This document shows, piece by piece, positions 7,309 through 14,883 of a stretch of 64,000 nt of DNA (position 1 is the stretch's first letter; every line of letters begins with the position of its first letter). The stretch comes from Streptomyces formicae (GTDB lineage Bacteria > Actinomycetota > Actinomycetes > Streptomycetales > Streptomycetaceae). The DNA lies in contig NZ_CP022685.1 in assembly GCF_002556545.1 (NCBI RefSeq), forward strand, positions 3,822,001 to 3,886,000, given 5' to 3'. A program made the position numbers and the translations under genes. The notes under the pieces are model-generated. The model was not told the origin of the DNA. It was given only the letters and a program-made list of their open reading frames with translations, and made no database searches.

Positions 7309-8231
7309 ACGAGGATTCCGGTCTCACCGAGTTCAGCCTCGGCATCAACGCCTACCGCGTACTGGCGCCCGAGGCACGGTCGGTGGGCGTGCGCACGCAC
7401 CAGCTCCGCTTCGACAACCTGGGCGCCGAACCCGCCGCCGCGACCGGCAGCCGCGTGGCCGAGGAGTTCCTGACGGCCAGCCGACTGCGGGCCCACGACC
7501 GCGAGGGCGTCCTGTCCGCCGCCGACTACTTCGGCGACTCCATGGTCACCACGCTCGCCCAGCTCGACGACGACCCGGTCGCCACCCACCAGCGGACCGA
7601 GCTGCCCGCGTCCGTCGCGGCCACGATGGAGCTCGGTGAGGCCCTGATGCGCCGCCGCAGCGTACGCCGCTACAGCGGGGACCCCATCGCCGCCGCCGAA
7701 CTCGCCACCGTCCTGCGGCTCGCCGACGGGCTCACGGCGGAGGCCGACGTGGAGCTCCTGCGCGGCGGCCACGAGACGTTCCGCTTCCGTACGGCGCCCA
7801 GCGGGGGCGGCCTGTTCCCGGTCGCCCTGCACGTCGTCGCGCTCGACGTGAGCGGACTCGACGTGGGCGTCTACCGCTACCAGCCGGTCCGCGACGTCCT
7901 GGTCAAGGAGGACGGCAGGGCGGGCGTCGACCGGGTGCTCGACGCCTTCACCACGCCGGGCACCGCGATCGCCTTCGACACCGCCGCGGCGCTGGTGGTC
8001 ATGGTCGCGAGCCCCTGGCGGAGCATGCGCAAGTACGGGCCGAGGGGCCTGCGCTTCGTGCTGCACGAGTCCGGCGCCATCGCGCAGAACATGCACCTCG
8101 CGGTGACCTCGCTCGGCCTCGGCTCGACCGACTGCGCCAGCTTCGTCGACGACGAGCTGCACGCGGCGCTCGGCATCGACGGGGTGCTGCGGGCGGCCGT
8201 GCACTCGGTGGTCCTGGGGAGGCTGGAGTGA
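7305..8231 (+). CDS. SagB-like FMN-dependent azoline dehydrogenase (nitroreductase fold)
   Basis: 308 residues from an ATG at 7305. The N-terminal third carries SRVAEEFLTASRLR and a SAADYFGDSM segment, as in SagB/ThcOx proteins. The nitroreductase core starts at LGEALMRRRSVRRYSGDPI (FMN-binding Arg cluster), continues with PSGGGLFPVALHVVAL and VGVYRYQP, and ends with FVLHESGAIAQNMHLAVTSLGLGSTDCASF. Members of this family oxidise azolines made by the YcaO enzyme to aromatic azoles, using FMN in the cytoplasm. The gene overlaps its neighbours on both sides by 4 bp, so it is co-translated with the rest of the pathway. Confidence 0.88.
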   Translation: MNEDSGLTEFSLGINAYRVLAPEARSVGVRTHQLRFDNLGAEPAAATGSRVAEEFLTASRLRAHDREGVLSAADYFGDSMVTTLAQLDDDPVATHQRTELPASVAATMELGEALMRRRSVRRYSGDPIAAAELATVLRLADGLTAEADVELLRGGHETFRFRTAPSGGGLFPVALHVVALDVSGLDVGVYRYQPVRDVLVKEDGRAGVDRVLDAFTTPGTAIAFDTAAALVVMVASPWRSMRKYGPRGLRFVLHESGAIAQNMHLAVTSLGLGSTDCASFVDDELHAALGIDGVLRAAVHSVVLGRLE

Positions 8232-9499
8232 CGGGCGCCCCCGCCGGAGGGACCGGCGCCGGCCGGGACCTCCTCGTCTACCTGCACATCCCGTTCTGCC
8301 GCTCCAAGTGCCACTTCTGCGACTGGGTCACGGAGGTGCCGACCGCCGAGCTGCTGCTCAAGGAGACCGACCAGCCGCGGCTTCGCTACATCGACGCGCT
8401 CTGCCACGAACTCACCGAGCGCGGCGCCGCGTTGGGCGCCGCGGGCTACCGGCCGACCATCATCTACTGGGGCGGCGGCACCGCGTCCATCCTCTCCCTC
8501 GAAGAGATCGCGAAGGTGAGCGCGGCCCTGCACGAGGCGTTCCCGCTGCTCGGCGACCCGCGTGCCGGACTGCGCGAGGCGACGATCGAGTGCAGCCCCG
8601 AGACCCTCGACCCCGACAAGCTCGCGGCGTTCCGCGAGGTCGGCTTCACCCGGCTGAGCAGCGGCGTGCAGTCCTTCGACGACCGGCGGCTGCGCACCCT
8701 GGGCCGCAGCCACGACGCGGACCAGGCACGGCGCATCGTCCAGGAGGCGGCCGACGCCGGGTTCGAGGACATCAGCATCGACCTGATCTGCGGCTTCCCC
8801 GGGCAGCCGCCCGCCGAGACGTACGACGCCGTGCGCACCGCGCTCGACCTGCCGCTCACCCACGTCGCGCTGTACCCCTACCGGCCCGCGCACGGCACGG
8901 TGATGCGCCGCCAACTGGGCAGGGGCAACCGGCACATCGACCGCGACGAGCAGAAGCGGGGCTACGCCGCGGGGGCCGAGCTGCTCGTCGACGCGGGCTT
9001 CCCGGAGTACGCGATGAGCCACTTCGGCTCCCCCGACCACCTCTGCCACAGCGACCTGACCTACTTCCAGCTCCGCTCCGACTGGGCCGGGTTCGGCTCC
9101 GGCGCCACCTCGGTGCTCGAAGGCCGCTACCTCTCGCACGCCCGGGGCCGCCTCCTCGACTACAACCGCGACCCGCTCGCCTTCGAGGAGGACTACGAGC
9201 TGGCCTCGGCCGCCATCGCGCCGCGCCTGCTCTACCAGTCCCTGACGACGTACGAGGGCGCGCGCCGCGACTGGTGGCAGGAGCGCACCGGGCGCCCCTT
9301 CGACGAGGTGATGGACCAGCGCGCCTGCCGCACCCTCCTCGACTTCTTCGCCTCCGTCACCACCGTGGAGCGCGACGAGGAAGGGCTGCGGCTGCCTCCC
9401 GACGACGTCGCCGACGCCTTCATCGAACTGCAGTACCTGAACGCGCCCCGGCAGGGGCGCACCGATCTGTCCGTGACTGCCGCCGCACTCATGGGCTGA
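8228..9499 (+). CDS. HemN/HemW-like radical SAM protein, possible class C methyltransferase
   Basis: 423 residues from a GTG at 8228 overlapping the preceding stop. The radical SAM cluster motif CRSKCHFC gives Cys24, Cys28 and Cys31 (CxxxCxxC) right after LLVYLHIPF, as in HemN-like proteins. The SAM-binding GGGTAS follows (IIYWGGGTAS), then TIECSPETL, RLSSGVQSFDD, GRSHDADQA, IDLICGFPGQ and a HemN-type C-terminal domain. In natural-product clusters HemN-like class C enzymes methylate thiazoles or indoles (thiomuracin, nosiheptide pathways). C-methylation of a thiazole is therefore the most natural reading here. A true coproporphyrinogen dehydrogenase is unlikely in this context, but reaction type is inference. 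Confidence 0.85.
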   Translation: MTGAPAGGTGAGRDLLVYLHIPFCRSKCHFCDWVTEVPTAELLLKETDQPRLRYIDALCHELTERGAALGAAGYRPTIIYWGGGTASILSLEEIAKVSAALHEAFPLLGDPRAGLREATIECSPETLDPDKLAAFREVGFTRLSSGVQSFDDRRLRTLGRSHDADQARRIVQEAADAGFEDISIDLICGFPGQPPAETYDAVRTALDLPLTHVALYPYRPAHGTVMRRQLGRGNRHIDRDEQKRGYAAGAELLVDAGFPEYAMSHFGSPDHLCHSDLTYFQLRSDWAGFGSGATSVLEGRYLSHARGRLLDYNRDPLAFEEDYELASAAIAPRLLYQSLTTYEGARRDWWQERTGRPFDEVMDQRACRTLLDFFASVTTVERDEEGLRLPPDDVADAFIELQYLNAPRQGRTDLSVTAAALMG

Positions 9500-9520
9500 C
9501 CCGACCGGGAGGAGAAGTCC

Positions 9521-10561
9521 GTGTCCACGCGACGCACCAGCCGCACCGTGCGCATCAAGTCCGTCTACGCGGTGGTCCCGCACGACAGGAACACGGTGGA
9601 ACTGCGCTCCGGCGTATGGAATCCACAGTCGATCACGCTCGTCGACCACAGCGGCGCCGGCCGCCTCAGCACCCTCGTCAGCGGTCTCGACGGCACCAGG
9701 GACCGCGCCGAGCTCGCCAAGGAGGCCGGGGTCACCAGGACCGAACTGGAGGCGCTGATCGACCACTTGGACCAGCTCGCCGTACTCGAACACGGCCCCT
9801 CCACCGCGCTCGACGCCTACCTCGACCGCACGGCGAGCGGGCGCGTCGAGGAGGCCACCCTGCCGTCCCTGCGCGTCCTGGGCGGCACGGCCGCCGCGCA
9901 GGTGGCGGGGCTGCTCGGCGCGCACGAACAGCTCACCGTCACCGCGCCCGACGCGCACGCCGAGCAGCTGCGGCTCCTGGACGAGTGCCCGCTGGACGTC
10001 CTGGAGGACGGCCTCGCCTTCGAGCGGTTCGTGGAGAATTTCGAGGACTGGCGGGGCTGTCTGCTCGTGCACGTCGCCGACGCCGTGCACCCGCTGCGCC
10101 TCGCCGTCCTGAACCGGGTCGCGCTCGCGCTCGGCACCCCCTGGATCCAGGCCGCGCTCGACGGCCCGCTGCTCCTGGTGGGACCGACGTTCGTGCCGGA
10201 CAGCACGGCCTGCTTCACCTGCTTCGAGACCCGCGTGGTGATGAACCTCCGCGAGGGCGCCGCCTACCAGCGCTACAAGAAGGCCCTGGCGGGCCCCGGC
10301 GCCGCGGCCGGGGAGCAGGGCGACGGCGGCACCGGCGTGCTCTCCTCGCTGCTCGCCTCGCACACCGCGCTCGAAGCGCTGAACATGGCGGTCACCGGCA
10401 TGACCAGCACGGTCGGCAAGGTGCTCGGCGTCTATCTGCCGTCGATGGAGATGGTCTACTCCGAGGTGCTCAGGCTGCCCGGCTGCCCGTCCTGCGGCAC
10501 GGTGCCCGAACGCGACGGCACCGAGGTCTACTTCGACGTCAGGCGGTGGGTCGATGCCTGA
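9521..10561 (+). CDS. E1-like azole RiPP cyclodehydratase partner / leader-peptide-binding protein
   Basis: 346 residues from a GTG at 9521 behind GGGAGGAG. Residues 1-90 look like the RiPP recognition element fold (LVDHSGAGRLSTLVSGLDGTRDRAEL as beta-beta-helix, then a winged-helix-like TRTELEALIDHLDQL). The remainder is a degenerate ThiF/E1 domain with two zinc-binding Cys pairs, Cys231/Cys234 in ACFTCF and Cys322/Cys325 in PGCPSCG. The ATP-binding E1 signature is lost, as in the family. The protein should bind the leader of the peptide encoded at 6433 and present it to the YcaO enzyme. Its 3' end overlaps the YcaO start by 8 bp, a common arrangement for split cyclodehydratases. Confidence 0.85.
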   Translation: MSTRRTSRTVRIKSVYAVVPHDRNTVELRSGVWNPQSITLVDHSGAGRLSTLVSGLDGTRDRAELAKEAGVTRTELEALIDHLDQLAVLEHGPSTALDAYLDRTASGRVEEATLPSLRVLGGTAAAQVAGLLGAHEQLTVTAPDAHAEQLRLLDECPLDVLEDGLAFERFVENFEDWRGCLLVHVADAVHPLRLAVLNRVALALGTPWIQAALDGPLLLVGPTFVPDSTACFTCFETRVVMNLREGAAYQRYKKALAGPGAAAGEQGDGGTGVLSSLLASHTALEALNMAVTGMTSTVGKVLGVYLPSMEMVYSEVLRLPGCPSCGTVPERDGTEVYFDVRRWVDA

Positions 10562-11933
10562 GCTGCGCACCGCGTCGGGACTCCGCCTGGTCGAGCCGCC
10601 CGACGCGCAGACCCGCCGGCTGCGCCGCCGCATGCACGCGCCGCTGTGCGGCCTCATGCCCCAGCTCGGCTTCCTCACCCGGCCCCGGTACGCGCCCCGC
10701 CTCATGGTCTCGGGCGGCGACCTCACCGGCGTCCACGTCCTGCGCGACCAGCCGCGCCCCAAGCTGGGCAGCTACCACATCGGCGGCTACGGGATACGTC
10801 CCCACGAGTCGCACATCCGCACCCTGGGCGAGGTGGTGGAGCGCTACGCCGGGTACGTCGCCGCCGTGAGCGGCGCCTTCCCCGTGCGGTTCGCCCCCGA
10901 GGCCGACCTCGCGGACGAGCCGCACTTCCCGGTCGGCTCCTACGTCCCGTACACCCAGGAGCAGTTGGCGAGCGACGGCTTCCCCTTCCGGCGTCCTCTC
11001 CCCGACGAACCGCTGGGCTGGAGCCGCCTCACCTGTCTGCGCGACGGCACCGACACCTGGGTGCCCGCGCAGCTCACGACGGTCGGCTACGTGGTCCGCG
11101 ACGCCGAGGGCGAACCCTGGGTGCAGCCCGCCGTCACCACCGGCACCGCGGCGCACACCGACCCGCACAAGGCGGCGCTCGGCGCGCTCCAGGAGATGGT
11201 GCAGATCGACGCGGCCGTCGGGCACTGGTACGGCGGGACCAGGTCGGTGCGCATCCGGCCAGGGACACGCTGCGCGGCGCTGCTCAGGATCGTCGCCAGG
11301 CACTGCCATCCCCTGGGCGGGCAGCCCGAGTTCCACCTGCTGCCCAGCGCCGACCTGCCCGGCTTCACCGTCGCCTGCCTGATCCGCGAGCCGGGCGGGC
11401 AGATCCCCGCGGTCGCCGTCGGCCTCGGCATCGACGTACGCCTGGAGTCCGCCATGTACAAGGCGTTCCTGGAAGGCGTCGGGGTGCGGGCGCTCGCGAC
11501 CTGGACGAGCGTCCAGGACCACGCCACGGGGGCGGCCGCACGCTCCGCCACGGGGTCCGCCGCCGACGACGAGGCGATCTTCGACCTGGAGAGCAACGTC
11601 GTCCTCGCCGCGTCCCCCCAGGGCGCCCGCGTGGTCGAGGAGCGCTACGGCGACTGCGACGAGGCGAACGCCGACGACCTGCCGCCGGATCCTGCGGTCG
11701 CGGATCCCGACGCCTGCGTGCGCGCTCTCGTGCGGGCCTTCCACGACACCGGCAAGCGCCTCTACGGCGGCGATCTGACCACCGTGGACGCCGCCGCACT
11801 CGGCTTCGTGGTCGCCCGGTTCTGGAGCCCCGACCTGCTCACCCTGCCGCTGCCCAGCGCCCCGACGGCGGCCCATCCCCGGTTCCCGGCCTACGGAGGG
11901 TTCCAGCGGCATGCCCCTCATCCGTTCCCCTGA
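10554..11933 (+). CDS. YcaO cyclodehydratase with PxPxP C-terminus
   Basis: 459 residues from an ATG at 10554. Features of the YcaO ATP-dependent cyclodehydratase: the LGEVVERYAG block at residues 91-100 (Glu93/Glu96), the second motif around residues 208-219 (ALGALQEMVQID, Glu214), CHPLGGQPEFHLLP and a C-terminal helix FLEGVGVRALATW. The protein ends PHPFP, i.e. a PxPxP C-terminus, which in azoline-forming YcaO enzymes reaches the active site and is required for cyclodehydration. That favours heterocycle formation over thioamidation or amidine formation. Substrates should be Cys, Ser and Thr of the precursor core. It overlaps both neighbouring genes. Confidence 0.92.
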   Translation: MPELRTASGLRLVEPPDAQTRRLRRRMHAPLCGLMPQLGFLTRPRYAPRLMVSGGDLTGVHVLRDQPRPKLGSYHIGGYGIRPHESHIRTLGEVVERYAGYVAAVSGAFPVRFAPEADLADEPHFPVGSYVPYTQEQLASDGFPFRRPLPDEPLGWSRLTCLRDGTDTWVPAQLTTVGYVVRDAEGEPWVQPAVTTGTAAHTDPHKAALGALQEMVQIDAAVGHWYGGTRSVRIRPGTRCAALLRIVARHCHPLGGQPEFHLLPSADLPGFTVACLIREPGGQIPAVAVGLGIDVRLESAMYKAFLEGVGVRALATWTSVQDHATGAAARSATGSAADDEAIFDLESNVVLAASPQGARVVEERYGDCDEANADDLPPDPAVADPDACVRALVRAFHDTGKRLYGGDLTTVDAAALGFVVARFWSPDLLTLPLPSAPTAAHPRFPAYGGFQRHAPHPFP

Positions 11934-12759
11934 ACTGACCGGCGCCGTACCGGCCGACACCCGTCCGCTCCTCGCCGCCACCGTCGTCGTCCTCGGCCTC
12001 GCGTCGATGACCGTCGCCGCCCATCTGCACACCCGCTGGGCGGGCCTGCGACGGCTGCCGATGCTCGGTCTGCACCTCGGCGTCTGCGGCCTCGCCGTGC
12101 TCGGCGGCGCCGCGCTGCTCGGCACGGGCGTGCTGCGGCCGGTGCGGGACGCGGGCTGGGCGGGTCTCGGGGCGGGGCTGCTGCTCGGTCCGCTCGTGGC
12201 GTACGCGGCCACCCGCGCCGACCGGTCGGTGACGCGGTGGTGGGGGCGGCGGGCCGGGCACTCCGTGCGCGACGACCGTCCGGTGGCACTGCGTTCGGGG
12301 CACGCGCGGCCCGCCGGGGTCGCCGTCGCGGGGGCCGCGCCCGCCGGGCGGCGCACCGGGCTCATCGAGGCGCGCAACGACTTCGCGCCGACCTCCGCGG
12401 ACCTGCGGGTACGGCTCCCGCTGCTGCTCGCGGTGGCGGCGGCCGAGGAACTGGTCTACCGGGGCGTGCTGTTGGGCCTCGCGCTGCGGGCGGGGCCCGT
12501 GCTCGTCGTGGTCGGCGCGGTGCTCGGCGCACAGCTCGTCTTCGCCGTCTCCCACGTGTTCTTCGGCTGGGGCCAGGTCCTCTCCAAGCTGCCGCTGGCC
12601 GCGCTGTGCACGGGCGCGGTGCTGGTCACCGGCACGGTGCTGCCCGCCGTCGTCGGGCACGCCCTCTTCAACACCTGGGTCTGGCGCTACCACCGGGCGC
12701 GGCCTTCGGCGGCCCGCCCGACCCGCCCCGCCGCCTCGGCCTGGGGGACGGCCCGATGA
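11911..12759 (+). CDS. CPBP-family intramembrane metalloprotease, motif-complete
   Basis: 282 residues from an ATG at 11911, overlapping the YcaO stop by 23 bp. About seven hydrophobic segments are present. All three CPBP (type II CAAX/Abi) motifs are intact: EELVYR (Glu179, Glu180, Arg184), FAVSH (Phe211, His215) and HALFN (His250, Asn254). The region 105-160 between the membrane segments is Arg-rich and cytoplasmic in character. CPBP proteases occur in plantazolicin-type and many bacteriocin clusters, where leader cleavage or immunity has been proposed. Here it is the only visible protease with a full active site and therefore the best candidate to remove the leader. Confidence 0.85.
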   Translation: MPLIRSPELTGAVPADTRPLLAATVVVLGLASMTVAAHLHTRWAGLRRLPMLGLHLGVCGLAVLGGAALLGTGVLRPVRDAGWAGLGAGLLLGPLVAYAATRADRSVTRWWGRRAGHSVRDDRPVALRSGHARPAGVAVAGAAPAGRRTGLIEARNDFAPTSADLRVRLPLLLAVAAAEELVYRGVLLGLALRAGPVLVVVGAVLGAQLVFAVSHVFFGWGQVLSKLPLAALCTGAVLVTGTVLPAVVGHALFNTWVWRYHRARPSAARPTRPAASAWGTAR

Positions 12760-13595
12760 GTACGCCGCTGCGCGTCCTCGTCCTGGTCGCGGTCGTGCTC
12801 CTCTACTACTGGCTCGGCAAGGCCGTGCTGTTCCGCGCCGTGCGGCACCTCGCGGCCGTGACCCGGATCGGCCCGGCCCGCTGGAACACGGCGCAGCGCG
12901 CCGACGTCTTCGAGCTGGCCGCGGCGGGGGCCAGCCACGTCGTGGTGGTGGCGGCGCTCCTGGCGGTGACCGGGATCGGGCCCGGCATGCTGGTCTCGGG
13001 CCTCGCCCGGCCCGAGCTGCTCGGTCTCGGGGTGCTGCTCGGCATCGGTGAACTGGCCATCGGGTCGCTGATCTGCCGGGCGCTGATCGAGGTGAAACTG
13101 TCGGGAGGCGGGCGGCGGCGGGGGCCTGCCGTGCCCGCCAACTCCGCACGGCACGTGGGTGTTTCAGGAACGGGCGTACGCGCGCCCACCCCCGTCCGCA
13201 CACGGCCCCGCGAGGACCGCGGGCTCTCCCTGCGCTCCTGGCTCGGGCGCTCGCGCGGCGGGTGGATCCGGCATCACCTCACCGCCCTGAAGGTGCTTCC
13301 GCTGTGGGCGGCGCTCGGCCTGACCGGGGTCCAGGTCGCCTCCGAGGAGCTGGTGTTCCGGGGCATCGCCCTCACCTGGCTGCGCGACGCGGGGCCCTTC
13401 GTCGCGCTCTCCACCTCCATCGTGCTGTTCGTCGTCATGCAGGCGTTCTTCATGTCCACCTGGCAGGGCGCGATGTTCCCCCTGGTGGGCGGCGTGGTGA
13501 TGGGGGTCGTGCACGGCCTGGTGTTCTGGGCGGTGCCGGACGTGGCGCCGCTCGTGGTGGCCCATGTCGTGTTCTTCGTGTTCGCCGTCATCTGA
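12756..13595 (+). CDS. Second CPBP-like membrane protein with degenerate catalytic motifs
   Basis: 279 residues from an ATG at 12756, overlapping the first CPBP gene by 4 bp. Motif 1 is kept (SEELVFRG, Glu197, Glu198, Arg202). Motif 2 reads FVVMQ (Gln229 where His is expected) and motif 3 reads HVVFF (Phe274 where Asn or Asp is expected). An Arg/Pro-rich loop (residues 116-166) separates the N- and C-terminal membrane parts. With two of three metal-site positions changed, it is probably not an active protease. It may pair with the intact CPBP as a regulatory or immunity subunit. Fused-size and order suggest an old tandem duplication. Confidence 0.78.
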   Translation: MSTPLRVLVLVAVVLLYYWLGKAVLFRAVRHLAAVTRIGPARWNTAQRADVFELAAAGASHVVVVAALLAVTGIGPGMLVSGLARPELLGLGVLLGIGELAIGSLICRALIEVKLSGGGRRRGPAVPANSARHVGVSGTGVRAPTPVRTRPREDRGLSLRSWLGRSRGGWIRHHLTALKVLPLWAALGLTGVQVASEELVFRGIALTWLRDAGPFVALSTSIVLFVVMQAFFMSTWQGAMFPLVGGVVMGVVHGLVFWAVPDVAPLVVAHVVFFVFAVI

Positions 13596-13610
13596 AGGAG
13601 TACCCACGTC

Positions 13611-14696
13611 ATGGAGCACGGCCTGTCGTTCCTGCCCGATGCCGAACACCACGGGCTGCCCGCGCCCGAGTACTTCCGGACGCTGCTCGACCTCAGCAGG
13701 CTCGCCGACGAGGCGGGGCTCAGCCACGTGAAGATCACCGAGCACTATCTGCGCGCCTACGGCGGCTACTGTCCGAGCCCGCTGGCGTTCCTGGCGAGCG
13801 TCGCCTCCGTCACGACGCGGGTGCGGCTGATGACCGGCTGCGTGCTGCCGGTCTTCCACCATCCGCTGCGGCTCGCGTCGGAGGCGGCGATGGTGGACGC
13901 GCTCAGCGGGGGGCGGCTCGACGTGGGGTTCGCGCGGGCGTATCTCCCTTACGAGTTCGAGGCGTTCGGGGTGCCGATGGACGGCAGCCGCGAGCGGTTC
14001 ACCGCCACGGTGGACGCGGTCCTGCGCCTGTGGACCGAGGAGAAGGTCACGGTCGACACGCCGTACTTCCGGTTCGCCGACGCGACGGCGCTGCCCCGCC
14101 CCGTGCAGTCCCCGCACCCGCCGACCTGGATCGCGGCCGTCCGCTCCCGGTCGAGCTTCGCGTGGGCGGGCGAGCAGGGGCACGGGCTCCTGGTGACTCC
14201 GGCGCTGACGCCGCTGGAGGAGATGGCCGACCACATCGCGGTGTACCGGGAGAGCTTCGCGCAGGCCGGGCGCCCGGAAGGCCGCTCGCGGGTGCTCGCG
14301 AGCCTGCCGCTGTACGTCGGCAGGGACGACGGCGAGGCGTTCGCGACGGCGGACCCGCTGCTCGCCCACTACCTGCGCGTGTGGGCCGAGTCGACGGACG
14401 CGTGGACGACGACGGTCTCCACGGACTACCGCGGCTACACCGGCATGAGCCGGGCGATCCGCGCGATGACCCCCGAGTCGTTCCGCACCCTCGGCGGCGC
14501 GGTCGTGGGCGGCCCGCACCGGGTCGCCGACCGCATCCGGCAGATCGCCGACGTCCTCGACGTGGACGGCTTCCTGTGGCAGGTGGACTTCGGCGCGGTC
14601 GGCGGGGCGGTGGCCCGTGCGGGCGTGGAGCGGTTCTGTGCGGACGTCCTGCCGGAACTGGCCGATCCCGCGCAGCGGGGCGGAACCGGCCGGTGA
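13611..14696 (+). CDS. Luciferase-like flavin-dependent monooxygenase of the RiPP cluster
   Basis: 361 residues from an ATG at 13611 behind GAAGGAG. It is a bacterial-luciferase (LLM) TIM-barrel: MEHGLSFLPDAEHHGL, LSRLADEAGLSHVKITEHYLRAYGGYCPSPLAFLASVA, VRLMTGCVLPVFHHPLRLASEAAMVDALSGGRLDVGFARAY, and HPPTWIAAVRSRSSFAWAGEQGHGLLVTP. It resembles the natural-product branch of the family, which hydroxylates or oxidatively cleaves pathway intermediates using FMNH2 or F420H2. It is 15 bp after the second CPBP gene and appears to be the last gene of the biosynthetic operon. Possible roles: N-hydroxylation or oxime formation at the peptide N-terminus, or oxidation of a side chain; not determinable from sequence. 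Confidence 0.85.
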   Translation: MEHGLSFLPDAEHHGLPAPEYFRTLLDLSRLADEAGLSHVKITEHYLRAYGGYCPSPLAFLASVASVTTRVRLMTGCVLPVFHHPLRLASEAAMVDALSGGRLDVGFARAYLPYEFEAFGVPMDGSRERFTATVDAVLRLWTEEKVTVDTPYFRFADATALPRPVQSPHPPTWIAAVRSRSSFAWAGEQGHGLLVTPALTPLEEMADHIAVYRESFAQAGRPEGRSRVLASLPLYVGRDDGEAFATADPLLAHYLRVWAESTDAWTTTVSTDYRGYTGMSRAIRAMTPESFRTLGGAVVGGPHRVADRIRQIADVLDVDGFLWQVDFGAVGGAVARAGVERFCADVLPELADPAQRGGTGR

Positions 14697-14883
14697 GGCT
14701 TGGCGGGCCCGCCGCGCGGCGAGCGCCCAGATCCGGCCCGGCCGGACGGCCACCGCAGCCGACTCGCCGCTCGACGCGCAGCAGTTGCGCGTACGTCCTG
14801 GCCGAGCTGGCCGGACCGGTTGGAGCGGACGGGTGGCCTGACCGGCCGGTGACGCCCGACGGTCCCCGCCGCCCCGCGACCGC

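Noticed and set aside
7877..10762. A 961-codon open frame on the minus strand across the RiPP genes
   Set aside because: It is the antisense shadow of the SagB, radical SAM and E1-like genes. Codon third positions are not G/C-biased in that frame, and composition is Gly/Val/Arg-rich without any domain.
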